This document shows positions 39,610-48,809 of a stretch of 64,000 nt of DNA, piece after piece. Position 1 is the stretch's first letter, and the number at the start of each line of letters is the position of its first letter. The notes beneath the pieces were generated by a model that was given only the letters and a program-made list of their open reading frames with translations, was not told the DNA's origin and searched no databases. Source of the DNA: Sphingorhabdus sp. EL138 (GTDB lineage Bacteria > Pseudomonadota > Alphaproteobacteria > Sphingomonadales > Sphingomonadaceae); contig NZ_CAMCWY010000007.1 in the NCBI RefSeq assembly GCF_945882965.1, forward strand, positions 1-64,000. Direction: 5' to 3'. The translations under genes and the position numbers were made by a program.

Positions 39610-40995
39610 TTAATGCCCGACAGTTTCCCCGCGTTCCAGCCCCGATGCCGCCAATTGCGCATCAATTTGCGCCATCAGCCGCGCCAGACCTTCTTCGCTA
39701 GAGGCCTCGGCGCGGGCGACGAGCACGTCTTGCGTGTTCGATGCGCGCAACAGCCACCAGCCATCGGGCGTGTTAACGCGCGCGCCGTCGGTGTTGTTCA
39801 CATCCGCGCCATCTGCCGACAGCCGTGCAAGCACTTCGTCAATCACGGCAAATTTGCGGCTTTCATCGACTTGGAAACGCATTTCGGGGGTGTTGATCAT
39901 CTCCGGCATTTCGCTGCGTAACTCCGTCACGCTTTTGCCCAGCTTGGCCGATGCCGACATCAGCCGGACAGCGGCATAGATCGCATCGTCAAAACCATAA
40001 TATGCATGCTTGAAGAAAACATGTCCGCTCATTTCCCCTGCGAGCGGCGATCCGGTTTCCTTCATTTTGGATTTAATCAGGCTGTGGCCAGTTTTCCACA
40101 TCATGGGTTGACCGCCCAATGCGCTGACGCGGTCGAACAAGGCCTGTGATGCCTTTACATCGGCGATAATCGTCGCGCCGGGGACGTCGCCCAGCACATC
40201 GGCCGCATAGATTTGCAACAATTGATCGCCCCAGATCACGCGGCCTTCGCCATCAATTGCGCCGATGCGATCACCATCGCCGTCAAAGGCCACTCCAAAA
40301 TCGAGTTTCTTTTCTGCGACAAGCCGTTGCAAATCGACCAAGTTCGCAGGATCGGTGGGATCCGGGTGATGATTGGGAAATTGGCCATCCACTTCTGTGA
40401 ACAAGAGATGATGCTCTCCTGGTAACATCTTGACCAGCCGCTCAATGGCCGGCCCCGCCGCGCCATTACCTGCATCCCAACCGATGCGAAATGCCTTTTG
40501 CGGAGCGGCCTGCGCCACGCGGGCCACATATTGGTCAAGGATATCGAGATGTTCCCAAGTGCCTGCACCGTCAACCCAGTCCTCAGCCGTCGCCATGCGG
40601 CCAAGTTTCTGGATATCGGCCCCGAAAAACGGTTTGCCCATAAGGACCATCTTGAAGCCGTTATAATTGGCGGGGTTGTGGCTGCCGGTTATTTCTATGC
40701 CGCCATCGACATCATCCAATACGGCCTCAGCATAATATAGCATGGGCGTTGGCCCCATGCCGATGCGCACGACATCGACATTGCTGTCGTTCAGTCCCTT
40801 GACCAAGGCCTCCTCAAGCATCGGCGAGCTTTCCCGCCCGTCATAGCCCACCGCCGCCTTTTTGCCGCCAGCGCGGACAAGGCAGGTGCCGAACCCCCGG
40901 GCAATGGCATAGGCATCAGCCTCGCTTAATGTTTCACCGATAATGCCGCGAATGTCATATTCACGAAGCGAGGTGGGATGAAAATTATGGGCCAT
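39610..40995 (-). CDS. manB: Phosphomannomutase/phosphoglucomutase
   Basis: A 461-residue alpha-D-phosphohexomutase. EITGSHNPANYNGFKM holds the phospho-serine, DGDGDRIGAID the magnesium loop, GEMSGHVFFK the sugar-binding loop, and RASNTQDVLVARAEA the phosphate-binding loop. It interconverts mannose-6-P and mannose-1-P (and glucose phosphates). With manA at 46.2 kb and manC at 45 kb it completes the route from fructose-6-P to GDP-mannose. Complete and normal in length. Confidence 0.95.
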   Translation of the reverse strand: MAHNFHPTSLREYDIRGIIGETLSEADAYAIARGFGTCLVRAGGKKAAVGYDGRESSPMLEEALVKGLNDSNVDVVRIGMGPTPMLYYAEAVLDDVDGGIEITGSHNPANYNGFKMVLMGKPFFGADIQKLGRMATAEDWVDGAGTWEHLDILDQYVARVAQAAPQKAFRIGWDAGNGAAGPAIERLVKMLPGEHHLLFTEVDGQFPNHHPDPTDPANLVDLQRLVAEKKLDFGVAFDGDGDRIGAIDGEGRVIWGDQLLQIYAADVLGDVPGATIIADVKASQALFDRVSALGGQPMMWKTGHSLIKSKMKETGSPLAGEMSGHVFFKHAYYGFDDAIYAAVRLMSASAKLGKSVTELRSEMPEMINTPEMRFQVDESRKFAVIDEVLARLSADGADVNNTDGARVNTPDGWWLLRASNTQDVLVARAEASSEEGLARLMAQIDAQLAASGLERGETVGH

Positions 40996-41030
40996 GATGT
41001 TTCCTGTAATTGCGGGAGAGAAATTGGATA

Positions 41031-41444
41031 TTACAGCCGTTTATTGTGCAAATCATCTAACAAAAGATCGCGTGCTTTGTTCAATTCGGTGGCGCGTTCT
41101 GCGCTGCCGCCGGTGTCCGGATGGTTTTGTGCAATCAGGGTGCGATGACGTTCGCGAATGCGTTCGGCATTGTCGAAACGCGACACACCCAGCAGGAAGC
41201 GGGCATCATCGATCTCCGACGTTGTGTGGTGTTTGGCGCCAGAACCGAACAGCCGCAATGTCAGGCCGTAATACCAGGCCCCCGCTATGGCTATGGCACC
41301 CACACCGATCAACAGGCTTCCCCGCGACGCAAGAAATGCGCCGGACAGTCCCAGCAAAACGGGCAGCAGCTGCTGCTTTTGAAGCTTGCCCTTCCACACA
41401 GCCCAGCCAAGTGCAAGGAAGACCAAGATAGCCAGAACCGTCAT
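41031..41444 (-). CDS. Membrane-anchored J-domain protein
   Basis: A 137-residue protein: two hydrophobic segments at about 2-18 and 27-56, then a C-terminal J-domain (about 82-136) with ARFLLGVSRFD, the HPD motif in AQNHPDTGGSAE, and ELNKARDLLLDDL. A J-domain at the C-terminus behind membrane segments is the plan of the Tim14/Pam18-like and DjlA-like co-chaperones that recruit DnaK to membranes. Its start overlaps the mipZ stop by one base (TAATG), so the two are co-translated. Confidence 0.88.
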   Translation of the reverse strand: MTVLAILVFLALGWAVWKGKLQKQQLLPVLLGLSGAFLASRGSLLIGVGAIAIAGAWYYGLTLRLFGSGAKHHTTSEIDDARFLLGVSRFDNAERIRERHRTLIAQNHPDTGGSAERATELNKARDLLLDDLHNKRL

Positions 41445-42226
41445 TACACCATAGCTGCCTGCGGTATTGCAGGCAGCGCAAGGCCAGTGACCAGTTCACG
41501 CAATTCCTGCCGCGCGACAAGATGTCCGGTCGCCAACTGGCCAAGATGGCCCTTGTCGATCAACGTAAGGCCGGACGGAAATAGCTCACGATAAATAACG
41601 CGTTCATTCAGCCCCGGCACCGAACGGAAACCAACCCGCTTGGACAATTCGGCAAGTGCATCTGTCATGCGCTGCTGATTACGCGCCTCCATATTGTGCA
41701 GGCGGTTGCGAACGACGATCCAGTCAATGGTGACGCCATCGGCCTTGGCGCGTTCCCTGCGTGCGTCCCAGATAAGCTCCGCATAGAAGCTTAACTTGCG
41801 CACTTTGAAGTTTTCGGCGTCTACTTGGCCAATCAGGTCAAAATCGACAAAGCTGTCGTTAATGGGGGTGACCAATGTATTGGCGCGCGTCGCAACAAAG
41901 CGTGCAAAGGGATCATCGCGTCCGGGCGTGTCAAACACGAGGAAATCATTTTCTTCGCCCAGGCGTTCGACCTGATGCCCCAACATGGCCTGCGAATCAT
42001 GCTCGAACACTTCGAACACCGGCATCGGCAAAGTGATGTTGCGACGGGTCATCGTGTCGCGCCGGTTTTCCAGATACCGGTACAAGGTGCGCTGACGCGA
42101 ATCCAAATCGATGCAAGCCACCCGCGCGCCACGTGACGCCAGAGCTATGGCAACATGGACTGCGGTGGTTGATTTACCCGTTCCGCCCTTTTCATTCGCA
42201 AAAACGATGTGATGTGCCTTGGCCAT
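41444..42226 (-). CDS. mipZ: Division-plane positioning ATPase MipZ
   Basis: A 260-residue ParA/MinD-type ATPase. FANEKGGTGKSTTAVHVA is the deviant Walker A, CIDLDSRQRTLYRYLENR and LVFDTPGRDD are strongly conserved in MipZ. In Caulobacter MipZ binds ParB at the poles and forms a gradient that blocks FtsZ polymerisation away from midcell. GGGGG lies before the ATG at 42226. The longer upstream frame begins in the spacer and has no similarity. Overlaps the J-protein gene; divergent from panC. Confidence 0.95.
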   Translation of the reverse strand: MAKAHHIVFANEKGGTGKSTTAVHVAIALASRGARVACIDLDSRQRTLYRYLENRRDTMTRRNITLPMPVFEVFEHDSQAMLGHQVERLGEENDFLVFDTPGRDDPFARFVATRANTLVTPINDSFVDFDLIGQVDAENFKVRKLSFYAELIWDARRERAKADGVTIDWIVVRNRLHNMEARNQQRMTDALAELSKRVGFRSVPGLNERVIYRELFPSGLTLIDKGHLGQLATGHLVARQELRELVTGLALPAIPQAAMV

Positions 42227-42333
42227 AATCCCCCAAATCTGCCCCAAATACCATGTGCGGCGACATTTGCCTTGAATTGTCGCTATACCCTCCCGCATAG
42301 GCGGGTTCAACAAAGGCCAATAAACAAGGCGAC

Positions 42334-43179
42334 GTGGACGTGCAAACCATCAATCAGCTTGACGCATTGCGGCAGCATATTTCGGCGCTGCGCATGTTTA
42401 AGCCTCGCATCGCGTTGGTTCCGACCATGGGTGCGTTGCATGACGGGCACATGACGCTGGTTGCGGAGGCACGCCGGCATGCCGATGCCGTGATTGTGTC
42501 GATCTTCGTAAACCCGACCCAATTTGGACCGAATGAAGATCTCGATGCCTATCCACGCATGATGGAGCGCGATGCCGAACTGCTGCGCGCCGCTGGCGTG
42601 GACATATTATGGGCGCCGCCTGCAAATATTGTCTATCCGCCGGGCTTTGCAACGAAGGTTCATGTCGATGGCCCAAGCAACGGCTATTGCGGCGCAGCGC
42701 GGCCCGGGCATTTTGACGGCGTTGCTTTGGTGGTCGCCAAATTGTTTAATCAGGTTCAGCCCGATGTGGCGCTCTTCGGGGAAAAGGATTTTCAACAGCT
42801 GGCGGTCATCCAGCAGATGGCCCGTGATCTTGATTTCGCGTTGGACATATTGGGCGTGCCAATTGTGCGTGATGCCGATGGCCTCGCTCTGTCGTCGCGC
42901 AATGCCTATTTGACCACGGAGGAACGCGCGGCGGCCTTGGCTTTGCCAGTTGCGTTGGCTCAAGCGGCGGCTAAGATCCGTGCAGGTGATGATGTGGCGC
43001 AAACGCTTGCCACGGCAACGGCCGATATTCTCGCCGCTGGCTTTGCGCGGGTGGATTATTTCGCGTTGGCCGACGCGGTCACGCTTGAGAAACTGCAACA
43101 TTTTGACGGTAGGCCAGCGCGGCTCTTGGCTGCGGCAAAGATCGGCAAGACGCGGTTGATCGATAATTTGGCGATTTAG
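42334..43179 (+). CDS. panC: Pantothenate synthetase
   Basis: A 281-residue HIGH-type nucleotidyl transferase. [15 protein letters not shown] holds the HxGH-like motif, [28 protein letters not shown] and SLSSRN-like [10 protein letters not shown] are family signatures. It joins pantoate and beta-alanine with ATP to make pantothenate for CoA. The start is a GTG at 42334 after AAGGCGA; no ATG is placed better. Followed 15 bp later by a strong terminator. Confidence 0.96.
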   Translation: MDVQTINQLDALRQHISALRMFKPRIALVPTMGALHDGHMTLVAEARRHADAVIVSIFVNPTQFGPNEDLDAYPRMMERDAELLRAAGVDILWAPPANIVYPPGFATKVHVDGPSNGYCGAARPGHFDGVALVVAKLFNQVQPDVALFGEKDFQQLAVIQQMARDLDFALDILGVPIVRDADGLALSSRNAYLTTEERAAALALPVALAQAAAKIRAGDDVAQTLATATADILAAGFARVDYFALADAVTLEKLQHFDGRPARLLAAAKIGKTRLIDNLAI

Positions 43180-43194
43180 CGCGCTACTTGTTTT

Positions 43195-43228
43195 CGCGAG
43201 GCTCCCGTGGCCTCGCGGATTTTGCTTT
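43195..43228 (+). terminator. Rho-independent terminator after panC
   Basis: Perfect 8-bp stem CGCGAGGC (43195-43202) / GCCTCGCG (43210-43217) with loop TCCCGTG, followed by GATTTTGCTTTTT. It ends the panC transcript and sits 25 bp before the epimerase start. Confidence 0.88.
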
Positions 43229-43252
43229 TTATAACTGAGGATATTGTTTGAG

Positions 43253-44233
43253 ATGCCAACCCCCATCCTCGTCACGGGCGCAGCCGGATTTATTGGCCAT
43301 GCGGTGGCGCACAGACTATTGGCGCGCGGTGAGCGCGTCATTGGTGTCGACATCGTCAATGATTATTATGACCCCGCGTTGAAAGAAGCCCGGCTCGCGA
43401 CCTTTGCCGGAATAAACAGCTTCGCCTTTGAACGCCTCGACATCGCCGATGCGGACAAGATGCGGGCACTGGTTCGCGACAATAACATCGTGCGCGTGGT
43501 GCATCTCGCGGCGCAGGCGGGTGTGCGCTACAGCATCGAAAATCCATTTGCCTATGAACGGTCAAACTTGGCGGGCCATTTGTCGGTGATGGAGGCGTGC
43601 CGGCATGCCGAGGGCTTTGAGCATCTGGTCTACGCCTCATCGAGCTCGGTCTATGGTGATAAGCCCATGGGCGGCGAGGGCTTTAAGGAAGATGAACCCG
43701 CCAACGATCCGGTCTCGCTTTACGCCGCGACCAAGCGCGCGTGTGAATTGATGAGCCAATCTTATGCTAAACTTTATGGCTTTCCGCAAACTGGCCTGCG
43801 CTTCTTCACCGTATATGGCCCATGGGGACGGCCCGACATGGCCTATTTCAGCTTCACGCAGAAAATCCTGCGCGGCGAGGCGATTGAGGTTTATGGCAAT
43901 GGCCAAATGGCGCGCGATTTCACCTATATCGACGACATTGTTGACGGGATTATCGGGTCGCTCGACCGTCCACCCGCACAGGGGGAACACAGGGTTCTTA
44001 ACATTGGCGACAGCCATCCGGTTGGCCTGATGGACATGATCGAAACGCTTGAACAGGCGATCGGGCGAGAGGCAGTCAAGATCATGCGGCCCATGCAGCC
44101 AGGCGATGTCACGGCGACCTATGCTGATGTGTCGAAGCTGCATGCGCTCACCGGTTACAAGCCAAAGGTCATGCTGGCCGAAGGTCTTGGGAAATTCGCC
44201 GACTGGTATCGGGCGTATTACGCAGCGGCCTAG
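43253..44233 (+). CDS. NAD-dependent UDP-sugar epimerase (UDP-glucuronate 4-epimerase-like)
   Basis: A 326-residue extended SDR. VTGAAGFIGHAVAHRL is the NAD motif; YASSSSVYGDKP and SLYAATKRACELM give the Ser and Tyr-x3-Lys catalytic residues; RFFTVYGPWGRPDMA matches the UDP-glucuronate 4-epimerase subgroup. It probably makes UDP-galacturonate for envelope polysaccharide or glycosphingolipid. I prefer ATG 43253 to TTG 43244, since the GAGGA site is only 2 nt from the TTG. Single gene between a terminator and a convergent TetR gene. Confidence 0.9.
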   Translation: MPTPILVTGAAGFIGHAVAHRLLARGERVIGVDIVNDYYDPALKEARLATFAGINSFAFERLDIADADKMRALVRDNNIVRVVHLAAQAGVRYSIENPFAYERSNLAGHLSVMEACRHAEGFEHLVYASSSSVYGDKPMGGEGFKEDEPANDPVSLYAATKRACELMSQSYAKLYGFPQTGLRFFTVYGPWGRPDMAYFSFTQKILRGEAIEVYGNGQMARDFTYIDDIVDGIIGSLDRPPAQGEHRVLNIGDSHPVGLMDMIETLEQAIGREAVKIMRPMQPGDVTATYADVSKLHALTGYKPKVMLAEGLGKFADWYRAYYAAA

Positions 44234-44245
44234 GTCCTGACCCTA
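44230..44245. repeat. 16-nt direct repeat, copy 2 (CTAGGTCCTGACCCTA)
   Basis: Exact copy of 3935-3950. Here it contains the epimerase stop codon (TAG) and runs into GGGC, and it also overlaps the last codons of the convergent TetR gene. Both copies mark the end of a plus-strand gene. Confidence 0.5.
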
Positions 44246-44875
44246 GGGCTTCAACTCCGCGGGCAGCGCATCCAACGCCGCCGCCAGCTTTCGGCCAGCA
44301 ATGTGACGGCCAGCTTCGCGTGGCAAGCCAAGCGCCGCCGACAATGGCCCGCCCAGCAGCGCATCACCAAGTGCCATCAGCACCATCTCAAGCGTTAGCT
44401 CATGCAGCGAGGAGTCGGCGTGGCCGTCTTCGGCAATATCGTCGACCAGCTTGTGGATTGCCTCGACAATAGGGTCGAGCGCGTCTTCATTGCCGGACAG
44501 CAGCATCCAAGACGCAAGCGCGCCTGCACCCTCGCGGTCAAACTGGTCAAAGATTAAATCTGCAAGCTCATCCGGCGTCATCACGCCGCCACGCATTTGG
44601 GTGACGGCCTCAGCCACCTTGCTACAGATATTTTCGCCCATATACGCCGCCAGCGCGCGCTGGAGCCCCGATGCCGACCCAAAATGATGCAGTAAATTGG
44701 CATGCGTCCGCCCGATCTGTCCGGCGACCGCCTTTAAGGTGACAGCCTGCGGCCCCGCCTCAAGCAACAGGCCGCGCGCCGCCTCAAGCGCCGCCATCCG
44801 GCTCGCCTCCGGGCTTAATCGGCGCGGCATGCCGATGTCTTTCAAATCGATAATCTTGGATGCCTGTGTTGCCAT
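44243..44875 (-). CDS. TetR/AcrR-family transcriptional regulator
   Basis: A 210-residue regulator. Residues about 24-70 form the TetR DNA-binding domain, with VTLKAVAGQIGRTHANLLHHFGS as the helix-turn-helix (quoted part: GRTHANLLHHFGS). The C-terminal ligand domain is diverged. Its target is not evident: the neighbours are an epimerase (convergent) and manC (92 bp upstream, same strand). It may bind its own promoter in the spacer 44876-44967, which has no clear operator that I can see. Confidence 0.88.
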   Translation of the reverse strand: MATQASKIIDLKDIGMPRRLSPEASRMAALEAARGLLLEAGPQAVTLKAVAGQIGRTHANLLHHFGSASGLQRALAAYMGENICSKVAEAVTQMRGGVMTPDELADLIFDQFDREGAGALASWMLLSGNEDALDPIVEAIHKLVDDIAEDGHADSSLHELTLEMVLMALGDALLGGPLSAALGLPREAGRHIAGRKLAAALDALPAELKP

Positions 44876-44967
44876 AGTAGCCGCTACTCCGATAATTCTA
44901 CAACGCTACGCCAATTTAGGGGCATATCCAAGCGTGTTGGGAGGCAGTGCTGCGGATTGTGTTGGGA

Positions 44968-46035
44968 TTATTGCGGCGTTGGCTTGGGCGTGTTTACGGA
45001 CACTTCGCTTGCGAAATCTCTGACCTTCTGGCTCATTCCTCGGGGCAGGATCATCACTTCATTGCCATTTGCAATGATGAGCAAATCATCAACATTATGC
45101 ACCGACACGCGGATGCCGTCGGCGTGAATAAGGTTGCCGTGGCTGCTATCCAACCGAACGGTGCCGGACGTAACATTTCCATCTGCGTCCTTGTCGCCGA
45201 TATCGTGCAACGCATCCCAGCTGCCAACGTCTGACCAACCCATGCTTACCCGAGCAACCGCGACCTTCGGCGCTTTTTCCATAATCGCATAATCAATGCT
45301 GTCTGCGGGACAGACGGCAAAGCTATGGGCGTCGGGCCTTATGTGATTGCCGCTCCGCTGCGCCCTCGACATTGCGTCCCGAACCGCTGCGCCCATTTCT
45401 GCGGCATGTGCGTCCACTGCGTCCAAATAACTGTCCGCGCAGAATAAGAAAATACCGCCATTCCACACATAGTCCCCAGCCTCTATCATGGCCGCAGCGC
45501 GGGCTGCATCCGGCTTCTCGACAAATCGCTGCACGGCCTGAACACCTGTACCAACCACAGAACCCATCTGAATATAGCCATAGCCTGTTTCGGGCCCGGT
45601 CGGGTTGATCCCATAAGTGGCGAGCCAACTATCCTGAACCAAGGGCAAAAGCGCGTCTGTAGCCGCGTGAAATGCCGCTTCGTCGGTAATGACATGATCG
45701 CTTGGCATCACCAGCATGACCGATTGTGGCGCACTTACGGCAAGTGCGGCCAGTGCAATTGCTGGCGCCGTATTGCGCGCGCATGGCTCAAGTAAGATAG
45801 TCGCATCAGTTACACCGATTTCGACCAATTGCGCGCTGACAATCCCTGCATGTGTAGCATTTGCGACTATAATGGGCGCGGTGAAGCGTTCGCGGTCCAT
45901 CACGCGGAGCACCGTCAACTGAAACATCGTATGTGCATCCGTCAGCGCCAAAAACTGCTTGGGGGTTTGCGGTGTCGATAATGGCCAAAGCCGGGTACCG
46001 CCGCCGCCCGATAGGATTACAGGACTAATGATCAC
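44968..46035 (-). CDS. manC: Mannose-1-phosphate guanylyltransferase
   Basis: About 355 residues. ILSGGGGTRLWPLS is the nucleotidyl-transferase signature at the N-terminus, FVEKPDAARA the sugar-phosphate site, with VGSWDALH near the end of the catalytic domain. It makes GDP-mannose from GTP and mannose-1-P. It lacks the C-terminal isomerase domain of the bifunctional type; a separate manA lies divergently 212 bp away. The likely start is GTG at 46035; an ATG at 46101 adds 22 unrelated residues. Confidence 0.93.
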   Translation of the reverse strand: MIISPVILSGGGGTRLWPLSTPQTPKQFLALTDAHTMFQLTVLRVMDRERFTAPIIVANATHAGIVSAQLVEIGVTDATILLEPCARNTAPAIALAALAVSAPQSVMLVMPSDHVITDEAAFHAATDALLPLVQDSWLATYGINPTGPETGYGYIQMGSVVGTGVQAVQRFVEKPDAARAAAMIEAGDYVWNGGIFLFCADSYLDAVDAHAAEMGAAVRDAMSRAQRSGNHIRPDAHSFAVCPADSIDYAIMEKAPKVAVARVSMGWSDVGSWDALHDIGDKDADGNVTSGTVRLDSSHGNLIHADGIRVSVHNVDDLLIIANGNEVMILPRGMSQKVRDFASEVSVNTPKPTPQ

Positions 46036-46247
46036 GCGTTTTCCAACTGTCAGGACTTGGGGAGGGTAGAATGATATTGCCGATGTTGCGTCATGGGTCA
46101 AACGCCAAAAAACGGTTGCATGTCCGGACGGGGTGGTGGGCAGACGGTGCGGGCCTGAAGCTGTGACCGAGATTTGCCTATTTGTGACAGGCCGCCAGCA
46201 AAATTTGCCGCGTGCGCAAGCGGACGGGTTCTGCTATCCTTCTTTGA

Positions 46248-47033
46248 ATGAAACTAACCAAGCATCCGGTTGACAAGCCCTGGGGTCGAACGGACATTCC
46301 TCCAGAATTTGGCACCATGAGTGGCCGCCGCGTCGGCGAAATCTGGTATAGCGCCGACACCGAAGTGCCTTTGCCGATTTTGGTGAAATGGCTTTTTACG
46401 TCCGAGAGGCTTTCCATCCAGGTACACCCTGATGACGCGCAGGCACGCGCGCGCGGCATGCCCTCAGGCAAAGAAGAATGTTGGTATGTTGTTGACGCAG
46501 AGCCGGGCGCGGTCATTGGAATCGGGACGAAGCGCCCGCTCAGTCGCGAAGAATTATACGCTGCGTCACTTTCGGGCGAGATTGAACGCTTGATGGACTG
46601 GAAAAAAGTGTCTGACGGAGACTATTTTTATATTCCCGCCGGGACAATCCACGCCATTGGGGCCGGGATAAGCCTTGTCGAGGTTCAGCAATATGCGGAT
46701 ATCACGTATCGCCTGTATGATTACGGCCGCGATCGCGAGCTGCATCGGGACGATGGCGTGGCGGTATCTTCTGCAACACCCTATGCAGACCCTCGGTCGG
46801 GACATGCCGCAACCGGAACACAGCTTGTAGGCGGCCCACATTTTGAACTTTGGTATGTCCGCGACATGGACGATGTCCCGCCGCTTCCACCTTTAGGGAA
46901 TATCTGGATTATTCCGTTGTCAGGCGAGGTTCAAACAGATGGGGAGCTCGCCGCCAAGGGTGATTGCATAATCACGTCTGGCCAAGCAAAGATTACCTTT
47001 TCAAGCGACGCAAAGGCGCTTGTTGCCTTTTAG
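46248..47033 (+). CDS. manA: Class I mannose-6-phosphate isomerase
   Basis: A 261-residue cupin metalloenzyme. KPWGRTDIP, IQVHPDDAQARA and KEECWYVVDAEPGA provide the zinc ligands; PAGTIHAIGAGISLVEVQQ is the second cupin motif. It converts fructose-6-P to mannose-6-P. It is short compared with E. coli ManA (391) but matches the small alphaproteobacterial form. Divergent from manC across a 212-bp spacer that likely carries both promoters. The 100 bp after it hold no gene. Confidence 0.92.
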   Translation: MKLTKHPVDKPWGRTDIPPEFGTMSGRRVGEIWYSADTEVPLPILVKWLFTSERLSIQVHPDDAQARARGMPSGKEECWYVVDAEPGAVIGIGTKRPLSREELYAASLSGEIERLMDWKKVSDGDYFYIPAGTIHAIGAGISLVEVQQYADITYRLYDYGRDRELHRDDGVAVSSATPYADPRSGHAATGTQLVGGPHFELWYVRDMDDVPPLPPLGNIWIIPLSGEVQTDGELAAKGDCIITSGQAKITFSSDAKALVAF

Positions 47034-47133
47034 AGCGCGTAGAAGATTTGAGTATGTGCTTCTTCCAGCTTGCTGCGCGATCTCGTGCCTGAATACCACC
47101 GAATGCCGGCAGCAACGCAGGCGCTGCCGCCGC

Positions 47134-47724
47134 TTAGGCGGCTTGCAGGCGATCTATTGTTGCGCGGATATTGAACGCGGGCAATGGCGGCATCAAGGTG
47201 GGCGCGGAACCTGCGTCCTCCAGTGCCTTTTCATACAGGACGCATGTCATGGCTTCACGGCGGCCGTTACTGTGCCGTGAAGCAGTCTTGCCTGTGTTTT
47301 GAAAACCAAGCTTGCGCAGCACGTTGCCTGACGCGGGATTGTCGGTGAAGTGGCTGGCGATGAGTTTTTTATGACCTATTGTCCGGGCGATATTGATCAC
47401 GGCGCGGCTGGCCTCGGTGGCAAAGCCAAGGCCCCAATAGGGCCGCGATATCCAATAGCTCAATTCGACGCAGCCTTCATATTTGCTAATGCCACATGAA
47501 CCAATCAGGCGCGGTGCACCATGGGTGCGCAGCATGAGCAGAAAGGCGGGGTAAAGCGGATCATGCTCTTGCATCGCAAATTGGACGGCATCGGCGACAG
47601 CATAAGGCCATGGTGCGCTTGCAAGGTTGCGAACGATGCCTTTATCGGCAATCGCCTGATGCAATTCGGCTGCATCCTCCGGCCAGCTTGGCCGCAATAA
47701 CAATCTTTCGGTTCTTGCGAACAT
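47134..47724 (-). CDS. GNAT-family N-acetyltransferase
   Basis: A 196-residue RimJ/RimL-type acetyltransferase. It begins TERLLLRPSWPEDAAEL, has SYWISRPYWGLGFATEA (acetyl-CoA loop RPYWGLGFATE) and HFTDNPASGNVLRKLGFQ, all typical of this group. The acceptor, perhaps a protein N-terminus or an amine, is unknown. GGAGAGA precedes the ATG at 47724. Convergent with manA. Confidence 0.88.
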   Translation of the reverse strand: MFARTERLLLRPSWPEDAAELHQAIADKGIVRNLASAPWPYAVADAVQFAMQEHDPLYPAFLLMLRTHGAPRLIGSCGISKYEGCVELSYWISRPYWGLGFATEASRAVINIARTIGHKKLIASHFTDNPASGNVLRKLGFQNTGKTASRHSNGRREAMTCVLYEKALEDAGSAPTLMPPLPAFNIRATIDRLQAA

Positions 47725-47815
47725 CGTTTCTCTCCGGTTCTGCGCCGCCCTTTGCACGACAAAGCGACAGCCATGTTACAGTTCCTCCGCAGGAGGCTGA
47801 GAACAGGGAGAATGA

Positions 47816-47852
47816 GACAAAAAGAGAGGGAGACCGGTTGACCCGTCTCCCT
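47816..47852 (-). terminator. Rho-independent terminator after rplU-rpmA
   Basis: On the minus strand, AGGGAGAC pairs with GTCTCCCT around a 10-nt loop and is followed by CTCTTTTTGTC. It lies 72 bp after the rpmA stop and is the expected end of the ribosomal operon. Confidence 0.82.
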
Positions 47853-47924
47853 GTTCAAAGGCGGAAACCACCTAACATGATTTCCGGGTCATCCGTCTGG
47901 ACAGCCCGGTATCGACTGTCCTGT

Positions 47925-48194
47925 TTATTCGGCGGCCATCGCTGGCATATCGACCGACACATATTTGCGGCCAAGTTTGCCAGCATGGAAACGCACGCGG
48001 CCCTCGACGAGCGCGAACAAGGTGTGGTCCTTGCCAAGGCCAACGCCCGAACCAGGATATACCTTGGTGCCGCGCTGACGGATGATGATGTTACCGCCGA
48101 TGACGTTTTCGCCACCGAACTTCTTTACGCCAAGGCGACGGCCTGCTGAATCGCGACCGTTGCGTGACGAACCACCTGCTTTTTTATGTGCCAT
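47925..48194 (-). CDS. rpmA: 50S ribosomal protein L27
   Basis: An 89-residue L27. [16 protein letters not shown] is the typical N-terminus that reaches the peptidyl-transferase centre, followed by [12 protein letters not shown] and [14 protein letters not shown]. No N-terminal extension that would need cleavage, unlike Firmicutes. It is 31 bp downstream of rplU in the standard rplU-rpmA pair. Confidence 0.98.
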   Translation of the reverse strand: MAHKKAGGSSRNGRDSAGRRLGVKKFGGENVIGGNIIIRQRGTKVYPGSGVGLGKDHTLFALVEGRVRFHAGKLGRKYVSVDMPAMAAE

Positions 48195-48225
48195 GGTCTA
48201 AACTCCTGCGTCAGAGCGTTGCCGC

Positions 48226-48582
48226 TCAATCTTCCTTGGGGGCTGCGGCCTTTTTGGGCGCAGCGGCTTTCTTTGGCGCGGCTTCCTTGCCAACGGCAAG
48301 GATACGCAGAAGTGTCAACGACTGGCGATGACCCTGCTTGCGGCGATAGTTGTGGCGGCGACGCTTTTTAAAGACGATAACCTTTTCACCACGCTCTTGC
48401 GCAATGATTTCGGCAGAAACAGTCAGGCCGTTTACGTCCTGCGCCTTGTCACCGTCACCGGCAAGAAGAACGTCACCAAGCGAGATTTTGTCACCCGCTT
48501 CACCAGACAGTTTTTCAACTGCGATTTTATCTCCGGCGGCGACGCGATATTGCTTGCCGCCTGTGCGCACGATTGCGAACAT
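48226..48582 (-). CDS. rplU: 50S ribosomal protein L21
   Basis: A 118-residue L21. [17 protein letters not shown] is the family N-terminus; [16 protein letters not shown] the basic rRNA-binding loop. About 20 extra C-terminal residues are a Lys/Ala/Pro tail with a repeated PKKAAA unit, as in other alphaproteobacteria. First gene of rplU-rpmA. The 227-bp spacer upstream likely holds its promoter. Confidence 0.97.
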   Translation of the reverse strand: MFAIVRTGGKQYRVAAGDKIAVEKLSGEAGDKISLGDVLLAGDGDKAQDVNGLTVSAEIIAQERGEKVIVFKKRRRHNYRRKQGHRQSLTLLRILAVGKEAAPKKAAAPKKAAAPKED

Positions 48583-48689
48583 GGCTTTAACTCATCCGTT
48601 TCTAAAGCTTAGCGCCTTATAAGGGCGGGTTGCTCTGGCGCGTGACATAGCGGAGACGAATCTCAACAGGGTCACACAAGAATGAGGGC

Positions 48690-48717
48690 AGCTAATGCAA
48701 GCAAATATCTATGTCAA
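48690..48717 (-). promoter_or_regulatory. Candidate sigma-70-type promoter for rplU-rpmA
   Basis: On the minus strand a perfect -35 TTGACA lies at 48717-48712, with TTAGCT 16 bp further on as a weak -10, about 108 bp before the rplU ATG. The -35 match is good and the -10 poor. A TATAAT on the plus strand at 48720-48725 could serve the lipoprotein gene at 48810 but has no clear -35. Confidence 0.3.
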
Positions 48718-48809
48718 CGTATAATCCAGCGTTTTGGCCCTTATGACGCCGCCTGCGTCGCCACTGAGATGCGCTTGCATGTGCCTCAAAGCAGGCTTAG
48801 ACGACGGAT

